NCBI GenBank assembly: GCA_003448675.1
Contig: DLXZ01000163.1
Location: 1-8,402, forward strand
Reading direction: 5' to 3'
DNA from: Porticoccaceae bacterium
GTDB lineage: Bacteria > Pseudomonadota > Gammaproteobacteria > Pseudomonadales > Porticoccaceae
DNA: 8,402 bases
In this document: piece after piece, positions 1-7,622 of the stretch
Layout: each line of letters begins with the position of its first letter
Position numbering within the stretch: position 1 is the first letter of the stretch
Program-made: the position numbers and the translations under genes
Notes under the pieces: generated by a model
Told to the model about the DNA's origin: nothing
The model's database searches: none
Seen by the model: the letters and a program-made list of their open reading frames with translations, nothing else

Positions 1-1052
1 GCTTGCCCGCCGCCCTGGGTGCCCGGCTTGAACAAACGCCGGATAGTATCGATAGAGGCCGCGTGAAAAGTGCCAAAGGTGAAAGCATGCAGGCATTGGG
101 CAAAGATCAGCAACCAGAGCACATCGGCGCTGTAGCCGATAATCCACCAACGCAAGGCCGCCAGCACCAGACTGGCGATCAGCACCGTACGCACACCAAA
201 GCGCAGCAGCAGATTGTGCATAACAATAAAGACCAGGATCTCGGCAACCACCCCCACCGACCAGAGCAAACCTATGGCGGTACGGCTATAACCCAGGTCT
301 TCCATGTATATACTGAAAAAACTGTAGTAGGCGCCATGGGCGGCCTGGAGGAATATTCCAGCCACCAGAAAGGCGATCACCGGCGCCTGAAAAACCGCGC
401 GCAGCAGGCTTTCCCGCTTCGGTCGCTGACCTTCACCCTCGGGTCTGGGAATGGTCAGACTGGCGACAAAGATACTGGCCAGAAACGCCAGACTGAGCCA
501 GGGAAAGGCTGTCACGCCAACTCTCTCAAACAGGACGCCCGCGCCGATCACTGCCGCTATAAAACCCACCGAGCCCCACAGCCGCAGCCGACTATAACGC
601 TCGGGGTGTTCACCAAGAAAATTCAGGGTAATAACCTCAGCCTGTGGCAGCACGGCGTTCCAGAAAAAGCTGTAACTGATTATCACTATCACCAGCCAGG
701 TAAAACCCTGGTCGATAGTGATGCCGATAAAACAGAGCAATCCCAGCAATGAGCCCAGTTGGATAATCCCCAGACGCCGCCCGGTGCTATCAGCCAACCA
801 GCTCCAAAGGTTGGGGGCAAGCACTTTAGTGACCATGGGAATCGCCAGCAGAAAACCAATGCTCTCGGCATCGAAATGGAGGTGCTGCAAATAGAGCGGC
901 CAGTAGGGATACATACCGCCAAGCAGAGCAAAGTAAAAAAAGTAAAAGCCCGACAGGCGCCAGTAAGGCACGGCCACGGTCGGCGACTGGGAAATACCGG
1001 CCTCTGCGGTGCCCCGATGTTCTCGGTCAGCAACCGGCAAGTGCTGACCCAC
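1..1052 (-). CDS. MFS transporter, HcaT/MFS_1_like type (3' end cut by window edge)
   Basis: An open frame runs from GTG at 1052 to the left edge without a stop: 350 codons are visible and perhaps 40-60 C-terminal residues are missing. It encodes a very hydrophobic inner-membrane protein with about ten visible transmembrane segments. Counting from 1052, it shows PYWRLSGFYFFYF at about 29-41, an MFS motif-A-like loop DSTGRR at 88-93, and YSRLRLWGSVGF at 153-164. These are typical of the MFS_1_like group that includes the phenylpropionate permease HcaT. The substrate cannot be told from sequence. The start is uncertain. GTG 1052 overlaps the aroC stop (TAGTG, one shared base), which suggests translational coupling. 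Family homology, however, begins only near residue 26-28, where two in-frame GTG codons lie (977 and 971), and none of the three has a clear ribosome binding site. It is probably co-transcribed with aroC. Confidence 0.85.
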   Translation of the reverse strand, partial: MGQHLPVADREHRGTAEAGISQSPTVAVPYWRLSGFYFFYFALLGGMYPYWPLYLQHLHFDAESIGFLLAIPMVTKVLAPNLWSWLADSTGRRLGIIQLGSLLGLLCFIGITIDQGFTWLVIVIISYSFFWNAVLPQAEVITLNFLGEHPERYSRLRLWGSVGFIAAVIGAGVLFERVGVTAFPWLSLAFLASIFVASLTIPRPEGEGQRPKRESLLRAVFQAPVIAFLVAGIFLQAAHGAYYSFFSIYMEDLGYSRTAIGLLWSVGVVAEILVFIVMHNLLLRFGVRTVLIASLVLAALRWWIIGYSADVLWLLIFAQCLHAFTFGTFHAASIDTIRRLFKPGTQGGGQ

Positions 1053-2152
1053 TAATCCGGTTCGGCGGGTATCTGCAATTCGCCGGGCCCGTCGCTACCC
1101 ATTTGACCGCGATGACGCAAGGCATGATCCATCAACACCAGTGCCAGCATGGCCTCGGCTATGGGTGTTGCCCGTATGCCAACACAGGGATCATGGCGCC
1201 CCTTGGTACTCACTTCGACGGACTCGCCCTGGACATTCACCGAACGGCCCGGCAAACGTAGGCTGGATGTGGGCTTAAGCGCCAGATGGGCAACAATGGT
1301 CTGACCGCTGGAGATGCCGCCGATGACACCACCGGCATGGTTGGAAAGAAAACCCTGGGGAGTCATCTCATCCCGATGTTCGGTTCCCTTCTGTTCGACA
1401 CTGGCAAAACCGTCACCCAGGGCCACGCCCTTGACCGCGTTGATACCCATCAGCGCGGCCGCGATTTCGGCATCCAGGCGATCAAACACCGGCTCGCCCC
1501 ACCCGGCGGGTGCGCCGCTGGCGGTGACCGTGATCTGCGCGCCGATGGAATCCCCCGCCTTGCCGAGCTTTTGCATGAAGGCTTCCATTTCAGGGACTTT
1601 ATCGGCATCCGGACAGAAAAAGGGATTGTTGGGAACCTCTTCCCAATCAACGCGCTCAATCTTGATCGGACCCAACTGGCTCAGGTATCCACGCACCTGG
1701 ACACCGTAATGGTCTAGCAGATACTTTTTAGCAATGCCGCCAGCAGCGACCCGCATCGCGGTCTCCCGCGCCGAGGAGCGGCCGCCACCACGGTAGTCAC
1801 GCACACCATACTTCTGCATATAGGTGTAATCGGCGTGGGCGGGCCGAAACACATCCTTGATGTCGCTGTAATCCTTGGATCGCTGATCGGTATTTTCAAT
1901 CAGCAGGCCAATGGGCGTGCCAGTGGTGCGCCCCTCAAAAACACCGGAGAGAATTTTCACCTGGTCTGCTTCCCGCCGCTGAGTGGTGTAGCGCGACTGA
2001 CCCGGCTTGCGACGATCCAGATCCCGCTGCAAGTCGTCCTCGCTCAAGGCCAGGCCCGGCGGGCATCCATCAACAACACAGCCGAGCGCCGGCCCATGGC
2101 TTTCGCCAAAGGTGGTCACCGTGAATAATTTACCGAAGGTATTTCCCGACAC
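1052..2152 (-). CDS. aroC: Chorismate synthase
   Basis: Catalyses the last step of the shikimate pathway: 5-enolpyruvylshikimate-3-phosphate to chorismate plus phosphate, with reduced FMN, in the cytoplasm. Chorismate feeds aromatic amino acids, folate and quinones. The 366-residue protein is full length for the family. Visible signatures are GESHGPALG at 16-24 (His19), HADYTY at 106-111 (His106, matching the catalytic His of the family), [11 protein letters not shown] at 121-131, [14 protein letters not shown] at 271-284 and GRHDPC at 318-323. The start is GTG at 2152: SGNTFGKLF right after it is the normal AroC N-terminus and no better start lies upstream. The ribosome binding site is weak (purine-rich AGGGGCGGA about 10 bases upstream). 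It follows prmB after a 111-base gap and is followed by the overlapping MFS gene. Confidence 0.97.
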   Translation of the reverse strand: MSGNTFGKLFTVTTFGESHGPALGCVVDGCPPGLALSEDDLQRDLDRRKPGQSRYTTQRREADQVKILSGVFEGRTTGTPIGLLIENTDQRSKDYSDIKDVFRPAHADYTYMQKYGVRDYRGGGRSSARETAMRVAAGGIAKKYLLDHYGVQVRGYLSQLGPIKIERVDWEEVPNNPFFCPDADKVPEMEAFMQKLGKAGDSIGAQITVTASGAPAGWGEPVFDRLDAEIAAALMGINAVKGVALGDGFASVEQKGTEHRDEMTPQGFLSNHAGGVIGGISSGQTIVAHLALKPTSSLRLPGRSVNVQGESVEVSTKGRHDPCVGIRATPIAEAMLALVLMDHALRHRGQMGSDGPGELQIPAEPD

Positions 2153-2193
2153 CCTGTGGTCCGCCCCTAACTTTAGTTTATGTTGGTGAGCAT

Positions 2194-2222
2194 ATTATAA
2201 GCGCTGAGCGAGCAAACCCGAA
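2194..2222 (-). promoter_or_regulatory. Candidate aroC promoter
   Basis: A perfect -10 hexamer TATAAT reads on the minus strand from 2199 to 2194, about 41 bases before the aroC GTG. The hexamer 17 bases upstream is TTCGGG, a poor -35, so the call rests mainly on the -10 box and its position in the gap between prmB and aroC. It implies that aroC and the MFS gene can be transcribed independently of prmB. I saw no convincing terminator for prmB in this gap. Confidence 0.4.
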
Positions 2223-2263
2223 CGGCTCATGCACCCGCGCTGCCATTTACCCGAGTACGCTCG

Positions 2264-3196
2264 TTAAAAATACCCGGCACAGGCAACCAGTTGTTCCCGG
2301 TACAACAAGAAAACCCCATCGCCGCCCTGCTCAAATTCAAGCCAGTTGAAGGGCACCTCGGGAAAGGCCTGCTCAAGATGCCAAGCGCTGTTACCCACCT
2401 CAACCACCAGAAAACCCCCGCTATTGAGGTATTCCGCCGCTTTGTGCAGCAAGCGGCGGGTCACATCCAGCCCATCGGGGCCCGAGGCCAGCCCCAGCAC
2501 CGGCTCCCGATGGAACTCCCCCGGCATCGCCGCCAGGTCATCCGCATCCACATACGGAGGATTTGCGACAATGAGATCGAAAACACCTTTCACGTTCTCG
2601 AAAACATCCGACTGCAAACACTGAACACTCGCTTCCAGGTGATACGCTTCAATATTCTTGTTCGCCACGGCCAGCGCCTCTGGTGATATATCGGTAAGCA
2701 CGACTTCGGCCTCGGGAAAAGTTAACGCACTGGCAATGCCAATACAGCCCGAGCCGGTGCACATATCGAGTATGCGCGCCGGCGGCGAGGTCAACCACGG
2801 GTAAAACTGCTGGCTTATCAGCTCGGCAATGGGCGAGCGCGGAATCAATACCCGCTCATCAACGTAAAAACGCAGACCGGCAAACCAGGCCTCACCGGTA
2901 ATATAAGGGGCGGGCACATGGTCGCAACGGCGCTCGAAAACCTCAAGCACCGCCTGCTTTTCCGCTTCCACCAAACACGCATCAAGCACTTCTGAGCCGC
3001 TTTGAGCCGGCAAATCGACAGCATAGAGCACCAGCGCCACGGCTTCATCCCAGGCATTATCGGTGCCATGGCCAAAGAATAGCTTACGGCGACGAAACAG
3101 GCTCGCGCCATAACGGATAAAGTCACGGATACTGGATAACTGATGTTTAATGGAGGGGTCGATGGACATGGGATGGCCCGCTGGAAAAGCTCTCAT
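2264..3196 (-). CDS. prmB: 50S ribosomal protein L3 glutamine N5-methyltransferase
   Basis: An S-adenosylmethionine-dependent methyltransferase that modifies a glutamine side chain of ribosomal protein L3 and so assists large-subunit assembly. The 310-residue length equals that of E. coli PrmB (YfcB). Visible blocks are FFGHGTDNAWDEA at 40-52, VDERVLIPRSPIAELI at 112-127, the SAM-binding ILDMCTGSGCIGIA at 142-155, the catalytic NPPY at 212-215 followed by VDADDL, and WLEFEQGGDGVFLL at 285-298. PrmB is favoured over the release-factor enzyme PrmC by GHGTDN, by the close resemblance to E. coli PrmB, and by the linkage to aroC, which E. coli shares. ATG 3196 is chosen because GAGG lies seven bases upstream. 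An in-frame ATG at 3169 gives a protein starting MSIDPS but has no good ribosome binding site. Confidence 0.95.
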   Translation of the reverse strand: MRAFPAGHPMSIDPSIKHQLSSIRDFIRYGASLFRRRKLFFGHGTDNAWDEAVALVLYAVDLPAQSGSEVLDACLVEAEKQAVLEVFERRCDHVPAPYITGEAWFAGLRFYVDERVLIPRSPIAELISQQFYPWLTSPPARILDMCTGSGCIGIASALTFPEAEVVLTDISPEALAVANKNIEAYHLEASVQCLQSDVFENVKGVFDLIVANPPYVDADDLAAMPGEFHREPVLGLASGPDGLDVTRRLLHKAAEYLNSGGFLVVEVGNSAWHLEQAFPEVPFNWLEFEQGGDGVFLLYREQLVACAGYF

Positions 3197-3290
3197 TCTA
3201 CAGCCTCGCCGGGAAAAACTGCTTTACCTTTTTTGCCCGCTATCATAGGGTAGCGTGCTTTTGCGAAGTTGAACGCATTTACCAAACACT

Positions 3291-3326
3291 ATGAAAGATC
3301 AGCATTCAATGAAAGACCAGTATGCA
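3291..3326 (+). repeat. 18-bp imperfect tandem repeat at the folE start
   Basis: Bases 3291-3308 and 3309-3326 are adjacent copies matching at 15 of 18 positions, each beginning ATGAAAGA and encoding MKDQHS and MKDQYA. Both copies carry an in-frame ATG, so the duplication gives folE two possible starts six codons apart. Confidence 0.8.
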
Positions 3327-3848
3327 AAGCTTATTGAGAGCATTGGCGAGGATCTCAGTCGCCCTGGCCTCGTGGACACCCCGGATCGCGCCGCCAAAGC
3401 CTTTGAGTTTCTCACCGGCGGTTACCATCAGGACCTGGACGAAGTGGTCAATGAAGCGCTGTTTCCCAGCGATTCCAATGAAATGGTCATCGTCCAGGAC
3501 ATAGAGCTTTATTCCCTGTGCGAACATCACCTCCTGCCCTTTGTCGGCAAATGCCATGTCGCCTATATTCCCAATGGCATGGTGCTGGGCCTGTCGAAAG
3601 TTGCCCGGGTGGTCGATATGTTCGCGCGACGTCTGCAAATCCAGGAAAATCTGGCCACGCAGATCGCCAGCACCATTGAAAAGGTGACCGGGGCTCAGGG
3701 TGTCGCGGTTATCATCGAAGCCAAGCACATGTGCATGATGATGCGCGGTGTGGAAAAACAAAACTCCATTATGAAAACCTCGGCCATGCTGGGTGTGTTC
3801 CGCAGCAGCCAGACCACCCGCAATGAGTTCCTTTCACTGATCAAATAA
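3291..3848 (+). CDS. folE: GTP cyclohydrolase I (type IA)
   Basis: Converts GTP to 7,8-dihydroneopterin triphosphate and formate, the first committed step of tetrahydrofolate and pterin synthesis; the family forms a toroidal decamer in the cytosol. The protein is 185 residues from ATG 3291. Zinc ligands are visible at Cys77, His80 (LCEHHLLPF) and Cys148 ([10 protein letters not shown]), with the same spacing as E. coli Cys110/His113/Cys181; the probable catalytic histidines are His79 and His146. [15 protein letters not shown] near the C-terminus is typical. The start is ambiguous: a second in-frame ATG at 3309 opens a near copy of the first 18 bases, and neither has a clear Shine-Dalgarno. 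The gene is divergent from prmB (94-base spacer containing TATCAT at 3241-3246 but no convincing -35) and convergent with sixA. A genome may carry a second folE, which this window cannot show. Confidence 0.96.
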   Translation: MKDQHSMKDQYAKLIESIGEDLSRPGLVDTPDRAAKAFEFLTGGYHQDLDEVVNEALFPSDSNEMVIVQDIELYSLCEHHLLPFVGKCHVAYIPNGMVLGLSKVARVVDMFARRLQIQENLATQIASTIEKVTGAQGVAVIIEAKHMCMMMRGVEKQNSIMKTSAMLGVFRSSQTTRNEFLSLIK

Positions 3849-3884
3849 GCCCCTGCGATAAAAAACCTTAAAAAACTAAGCGCC
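3849..3884. terminator. Weak candidate terminator between convergent folE and sixA
   Basis: Only 27 bases separate the folE and sixA stop codons. On the minus strand the end of sixA can form a small GC-rich hairpin (AAGC...GCTT, or GCC...GGC with a four-base loop) followed by two T6 runs separated by AAGG. The stem is short, so this is tentative. The A/T-rich runs are in the right place for sixA-direction termination; the folE direction has only a TTTT after the same bases. Confidence 0.25.
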
Positions 3885-4352
3885 GCCTGGCTTTTCCAGC
3901 CATAAGAGCTCGGCAAAGCCGGGGACCGTGGCTTCTGACTCCAGCGCAGCCAGCCAGGCTGTCCCCATGCTGCCAGGGCCACTGCCGGCGCTAAGGCTCT
4001 CGACCAGGCGACCTACCAGGGGCATATGACTGGCAATAAGAATGGCGCTGGCATCCAGTTGGTCGATAAATGCCAGCACTTCTGATGGCCTGCTGTCCGG
4101 AATCAGACAATCACTGATAAGCAATTGCAGGCCAACATCCAGTTGATCTATGGCTAACTGAGCGGTTTGCCGGGCGCGCAGGTAAGGGCTGGCCAGCACC
4201 AGTTCCACCTCCGCCAGGGTAGATTTGCGCTGATTAATGACTTGGACCACTTGGGCGCGGCCTGCTTCGGTCAATGGCCGACTGACATCCGCCGCCAGAT
4301 CAAAACCAACGGCGGGCGCGGCTTCTCCATGGCGCATGATATAGAGCTTCAT
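3876..4352 (-). CDS. sixA: Phosphohistidine phosphatase SixA
   Basis: A small cytoplasmic phosphatase of the histidine-phosphatase (RHG) superfamily. In E. coli it removes phosphate from histidine of phosphotransfer proteins (ArcB HPt domain, nitrogen PTS proteins). The 158-residue length is close to E. coli SixA (161). Visible are MRHGEA at 6-11 (Arg7, phospho-accepting His8), SPYLRARQTA at 55-64 (Arg59 probably the phosphate-binding Arg) and SHMPLVGRL at 108-116 (His109). There is no cap insertion, as expected for SixA rather than a phosphoglycerate mutase or cobalamin phosphatase. ATG 4352 is preceded by AAGG six bases upstream. It lies 38 bases after gpsA on the same strand, so co-transcription is likely. 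The actual phospho-protein target cannot be told here. Confidence 0.92.
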   Translation of the reverse strand: MKLYIMRHGEAAPAVGFDLAADVSRPLTEAGRAQVVQVINQRKSTLAEVELVLASPYLRARQTAQLAIDQLDVGLQLLISDCLIPDSRPSEVLAFIDQLDASAILIASHMPLVGRLVESLSAGSGPGSMGTAWLAALESEATVPGFAELLWLEKPGGA

Positions 4353-4390
4353 ACCTTGCCTTGTGGAATTACTCGCAGATTCGTTTTCGG

Positions 4391-5410
4391 TTACTGGATG
4401 CGAAACTCTACATCCTCGGCGTGGGCCGACACCATCATGCCTTTTACCACCTGATCGATGCTGGCCCCGTCAAACATCACCTCATAAAGGCCGCTAGCCA
4501 GTGGCATATAAATACCCAGTTCATCGGCCTTGAGTTTAACCGTGCGAGTGGTGTTGACACCCTCGGCGACCTGCCCGACTTCCTCAATGGCCTGGTCAAG
4601 ACTTTTACCCTGACCCAGCGCCTGGCCTATACGATAATTTCGACTCAGCGGCGAAGTGCAAGTAACAAACAGGTCACCCACCCCGCTAAGACCAATAAAG
4701 GTCATGGGATCGGCGCCCAGGCGGGCGGCAAAACGGGTCATCTCAGCGAGGCTGCGGGTAATCAGCATGCTGATAGTGTTTTGCCCGAGGTTCATCGCCG
4801 AAGCCACGCCGGCAGTAATCGCATAGATGTTTTTCAGCGCCCCGGCCAGCTCCACCCCAAACATATCGCTATTGGAGTAAACCCGAAAGGCATCAGTACT
4901 GAGCAGGGTCTGCACGGTCTCGCACAAAGCCGAATCGGGACTGGCGATGACCGTCGCGGTCAACTCCCGACGCGCCACCTCCCGGGCCAGGTTGGGGCCA
5001 CTGATCACGCCCACCCTGGGTTGCTTTAATTCTTCCTGGAGCACATCACTCATCAGCTTGAAGGACTCACCCTCAATGCCTTTGGCAGTGCTGACCACCA
5101 TGGTATTGGCCGCGATAAAAGGGGCGGCCTGCTGACAAACCTGGCGGAAAGCCTTACTGGGTACGGAGAAAAACACCAGCTCGGCACCGGTAAGTGCCGC
5201 TTCCATATTCGAGCTTATGGTCAATCGAGGACAGAGCTTATAGCCAGGCAAGTAACGGGCGTTCTCGCGGTCTTCCCGACACCGTCGGGCATTTTCCTCG
5301 TCACGCATCCACAGGGATGTCGAATGACCATTACCGGCAATCATATTAGCGACGGCGGTGCCGAAACTGCCGCCCCCCAGCACCGCGATTTTTATATCGT
5401 TATCCGCCAT
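4391..5410 (-). CDS. gpsA: Glycerol-3-phosphate dehydrogenase [NAD(P)+]
   Basis: Reduces dihydroxyacetone phosphate to sn-glycerol 3-phosphate, the backbone for membrane phospholipids; cytosolic. The protein is 339 residues from ATG 5410, the usual family length. It has the Rossmann motif GGGSFG at 12-17, SGPNLAREV at 137-145, the catalytic Lys193 within AGALKNIYAITAG at 189-201, GLSGVGDL at 240-247 and SRNYRIG at 256-262. ATG 5410 is chosen because GAGGGG sits seven bases upstream; the frame extends back only to a TTG at 5440, which would place that ribosome binding site inside the coding region. It lies downstream of htpG (97-base gap containing a hairpin and a candidate promoter) and upstream of sixA. 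Confidence 0.97.
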   Translation of the reverse strand: MADNDIKIAVLGGGSFGTAVANMIAGNGHSTSLWMRDEENARRCREDRENARYLPGYKLCPRLTISSNMEAALTGAELVFFSVPSKAFRQVCQQAAPFIAANTMVVSTAKGIEGESFKLMSDVLQEELKQPRVGVISGPNLAREVARRELTATVIASPDSALCETVQTLLSTDAFRVYSNSDMFGVELAGALKNIYAITAGVASAMNLGQNTISMLITRSLAEMTRFAARLGADPMTFIGLSGVGDLFVTCTSPLSRNYRIGQALGQGKSLDQAIEEVGQVAEGVNTTRTVKLKADELGIYMPLASGLYEVMFDGASIDQVVKGMMVSAHAEDVEFRIQ

Positions 5411-5448
5411 GGTGTTTCCCCTCACCACTGGTTTCAGCAACAGGGCTC

Positions 5449-5477
5449 ATTATAAAAGCCATACGCGGGCGAGATAA
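5449..5477 (-). promoter_or_regulatory. Candidate gpsA promoter
   Basis: On the minus strand a perfect TATAAT reads 5454 to 5449, with TTATCT (3 of 6 matches to TTGACA) 17 bases upstream at 5477-5472. Transcription would begin around 5442 and leave a leader of about 30 bases with the strong ribosome binding site before ATG 5410. It would let gpsA-sixA be expressed apart from heat-induced htpG. Confidence 0.5.
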
Positions 5478-5487
5478 GCCCGCCCGC
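5465..5487 (-). terminator. GC-rich hairpin downstream of htpG, possible terminator
   Basis: A perfect 7-bp all-GC inverted repeat (GCGGGCG at 5465-5471, CGCCCGC at 5481-5487) encloses a nine-base loop, 20 bases after the htpG stop. An alternative 6-bp pairing with a seven-base loop (5465-5470 with 5478-5483) is also possible. On the minus strand a TTTT run follows only after a seven-base gap, so it is an imperfect intrinsic terminator; it could instead attenuate or protect the htpG mRNA end. Confidence 0.4.
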
Positions 5488-5507
5488 TGATGAAACTGAA
5501 ACGGTAG

Positions 5508-7409
5508 TTACAAGAGGCGGTTGATACGCTGAACAAACAGAGCCGGATTTTCCAGCTGCTCACCGGCCGCCAGTCTGGCCTGATCAAACAGCAGTCCCAC
5601 CAAATCCTCAACCTTAGTCTGATCCGCCTCTCCATCCAGGCGGGCAATCAGTTTATGCTCGGCGTTAATCTCCAGGATTGGTTTGGTATCGGGCACCGAC
5701 TGCCCCGCAGCTTCCAGGATCTTACGCATTTGCGCACCCACATCACCCTGGCCTAGCACCAGGCAGGCCGGAGATTCAGTCAGACGGTGGGTGACCCTAA
5801 CATCTTCAACCTTGTCACCGAGTGCGGATTTAATGGTCTCCACCACCTTTTGGTTGCGTTCGCTGTCTTCCTCGGCGCCGTCGTCCTGCTCACCCAGTTC
5901 GCCCAGGTCCAGCTCACCACGACTAATGTCCTGAAGCGGCTTGCCATCAAACTCGGGAATGCCTTGCATGGCCCACTCGTCGATACGCTCGCTCAGCAGC
6001 AGCACCTCAATGCCCTGTTTGCGAAACACTTCAAGATAAGCACTATTGCGGGCGGCGGCGGCGGTGTCGGCAATCAGGAAGTAAATTTTCTCCTGCTCCG
6101 GCTTCATGGTGGCCACGTAGTCGGCCAGCGACACAAGGCTCTGCTCGTCACGGGTGCTGGCAAATCGCAGCAACCCGGCAATGCGTTCGCGATTGGCAAA
6201 ATCCTCGGCGGGGCCTTCCTTGAGCACCGAACCAAAGGCCTGCCACATTTTTTCGTAATTAGCCGGCTCCTCCCGAGCCATGGTTTCCAGCACATCCAGG
6301 GTGCGTTTGGTCAAGGCAGCGCGGATGGAATCCACCTGTGAACTGCTCTGAAGGATTTCCCGGGAAACGTTGAGCGGCAGATCGGCACAGTCGACGATGC
6401 CTTTGATAAAACGCAGATACAACGGCAAAAACTGCTCCGCGTCATCCATGATAAAAGTACGCTGAATATAGAGTTTCAGGCCTCTGGCGGTATCCCGGTT
6501 ATAGAGATCGAAGGGCGCGTGGCTGGGGATATAAATGAGACTGGTGTAGTCCAGCTTGCCCTCGACCCGGTTGTGGCTCCACGCCAGAGCGTCTTCGTAA
6601 TCGTGGGAGATATGCTTGTAAAATGCCTGATACTCGCTGTCCTCGATGTCGGTCTTGGGCCGTGTCCACAGGGCCGTCGCGGTGTTGACGCGCTCAAACT
6701 CGGGCACGTCGACAATATCTTCCTCGTCGTCATTTTCATCCTCGCCACTGGGCGGCGGCGCGGGCTTTAGCATTTCCACGGGGACGGCGATGTGATCGGA
6801 GTATTTCTTGACCAGACCCCGTAGGCGCCAGTCGTTAGCGTATTCCTTGGCATCCTCCTTGAGGAAAAGGGTCACCGTGGTGCCGCGCTCGGCCCGCTCC
6901 AGGGTTTCGACCGTGAATTCCGCCTCGCCATCGCAGCTCCAGCGAACACCCTCATCGGCACTGACGCCGGCCCGGCGGGATTCCACCTGGAGTTTGTCCG
7001 CCACCAGAAAACCGGAATAAAAACCGACACCAAACTGGCCGATAAGCTGGGAATCTTTCTTCTGATCACCGCTAAGGGAGGCAAGGAATTCACCGGTGCC
7101 GGAGCGGGCTATCGTGCCCAGATTGGCCACTATCTCATCGCGGGTCATGCCAATGCCATTGTCACTCACCGAGACCGTGCCCGCCTCTTCATCCACTTCA
7201 ATGCGGACTTTTAGATCAGCGTCACCCTCGTACAAATCTTCCAGAGCCAAGGCCTCGAAACGCAGCTTGTCACAAGCATCGGAAGCATTGGATATCAGTT
7301 CGCGTAGGAAAATGTCCCGGTTGCTGTACAACGAATGGATCATCAGATGCAAAAGCTGCTTGGCCTCGGTCTGAAAGCCCATGGTTTCGGCCTGGGTAGC
7401 TGCGGACAT
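5508..7409 (-). CDS. htpG: Molecular chaperone HtpG (bacterial Hsp90)
   Basis: ATP-dependent homodimeric chaperone acting in the cytosol on stress-denatured and selected native clients with DnaK. The 633-residue protein is slightly longer than E. coli HtpG (624). The N-terminal GHKL ATPase shows [17 protein letters not shown] at 34-50 (Glu37 catalytic), DNGIGM at 83-88 and [11 protein letters not shown] at 124-134. A charged linker with an acidic run lies at about 222-234. The middle domain begins at about 240 (LWTRPK 247-252, [10 protein letters not shown] 344-353 with the ATP-contacting Arg350) and the C-terminal dimerisation domain ends [16 protein letters not shown] 7409 has AGGAG six bases upstream. 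Two sigma32-type promoter candidates precede it. Divergent from the NUDIX gene and followed by gpsA. Confidence 0.98.
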   Translation of the reverse strand: MSAATQAETMGFQTEAKQLLHLMIHSLYSNRDIFLRELISNASDACDKLRFEALALEDLYEGDADLKVRIEVDEEAGTVSVSDNGIGMTRDEIVANLGTIARSGTGEFLASLSGDQKKDSQLIGQFGVGFYSGFLVADKLQVESRRAGVSADEGVRWSCDGEAEFTVETLERAERGTTVTLFLKEDAKEYANDWRLRGLVKKYSDHIAVPVEMLKPAPPPSGEDENDDEEDIVDVPEFERVNTATALWTRPKTDIEDSEYQAFYKHISHDYEDALAWSHNRVEGKLDYTSLIYIPSHAPFDLYNRDTARGLKLYIQRTFIMDDAEQFLPLYLRFIKGIVDCADLPLNVSREILQSSSQVDSIRAALTKRTLDVLETMAREEPANYEKMWQAFGSVLKEGPAEDFANRERIAGLLRFASTRDEQSLVSLADYVATMKPEQEKIYFLIADTAAAARNSAYLEVFRKQGIEVLLLSERIDEWAMQGIPEFDGKPLQDISRGELDLGELGEQDDGAEEDSERNQKVVETIKSALGDKVEDVRVTHRLTESPACLVLGQGDVGAQMRKILEAAGQSVPDTKPILEINAEHKLIARLDGEADQTKVEDLVGLLFDQARLAAGEQLENPALFVQRINRLL

Positions 7410-7434
7410 ATCCTACTCCTGTTCTTTGTGATCA

Positions 7435-7464
7435 AAATGGGGAATAAAAGCCTGCGTTATCAGG
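7435..7464 (-). promoter_or_regulatory. Candidate heat-shock (sigma32) promoter, proximal to htpG
   Basis: On the minus strand CCTGATA (7464-7458; 5 of 7 matches to CTTGAAA) is followed after 15 bases by CCCCATTT (7442-7435), an exact fit to the CCCCATnT -10 element recalled for E. coli sigma32. The start point would be near 7428, leaving a leader of about 19 bases that holds the AGGAG site. Confidence 0.55.
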
Positions 7465-7490
7465 TGGGGGCAAAAAGCCTTTTTTTCAAG
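7462..7490 (-). promoter_or_regulatory. Candidate heat-shock (sigma32) promoter, distal to htpG
   Basis: On the minus strand a perfect CTTGAAA (7490-7484) is followed after 14 bases by CCCCACCT (7469-7462), one mismatch from CCCCATnT. The spacing is within the sigma32 range. Transcription would start near 7455, giving a leader of about 45 bases. Its -10 element abuts and slightly overlaps the -35 of the proximal candidate (7462-7464). Confidence 0.65.
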
Positions 7491-7622
7491 CCTTGATATT
7501 CCCTCGAAACCGAGAGCAGACCTATTCCGATTCCGTTAAACTGGCGCCCGACCTCTGAACTCCCATGAAAGCAGGGCGAGCGCTTGTGTTGAGTACGCTT
7601 CAGCCCGAAAACAGGCCCTATT

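Noticed and set aside
3..752. Long plus-strand frame of 249 codons
   Set aside because: It lies antisense to the MFS transporter, whose minus-strand frame gives clear membrane segments and family motifs. The plus-strand product is Gln/His/Thr-rich with no recognisable domain.
3197..3290. Possible divergent promoters between prmB and folE (TATCAT/TATGAT at 3241-3246)
   Set aside because: A -10-like hexamer is present on each strand but no acceptable -35 lies at the right distance on either.
4361..5029. Plus-strand frame of 222 codons
   Set aside because: Antisense shadow of gpsA, which has all its catalytic motifs on the other strand.
5431..5502. Inverted repeat GTTTCAG (5431-5437) and CTGAAAC (5496-5502) bracketing the htpG-gpsA hairpin
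   Set aside because: Seven bases with a 58-base separation is easily a chance match; no sign of a mobile element or attachment site between them.
5787..6341. Plus-strand frame of 184 codons
   Set aside because: Antisense shadow within htpG; no ribosome binding site or domain seen.
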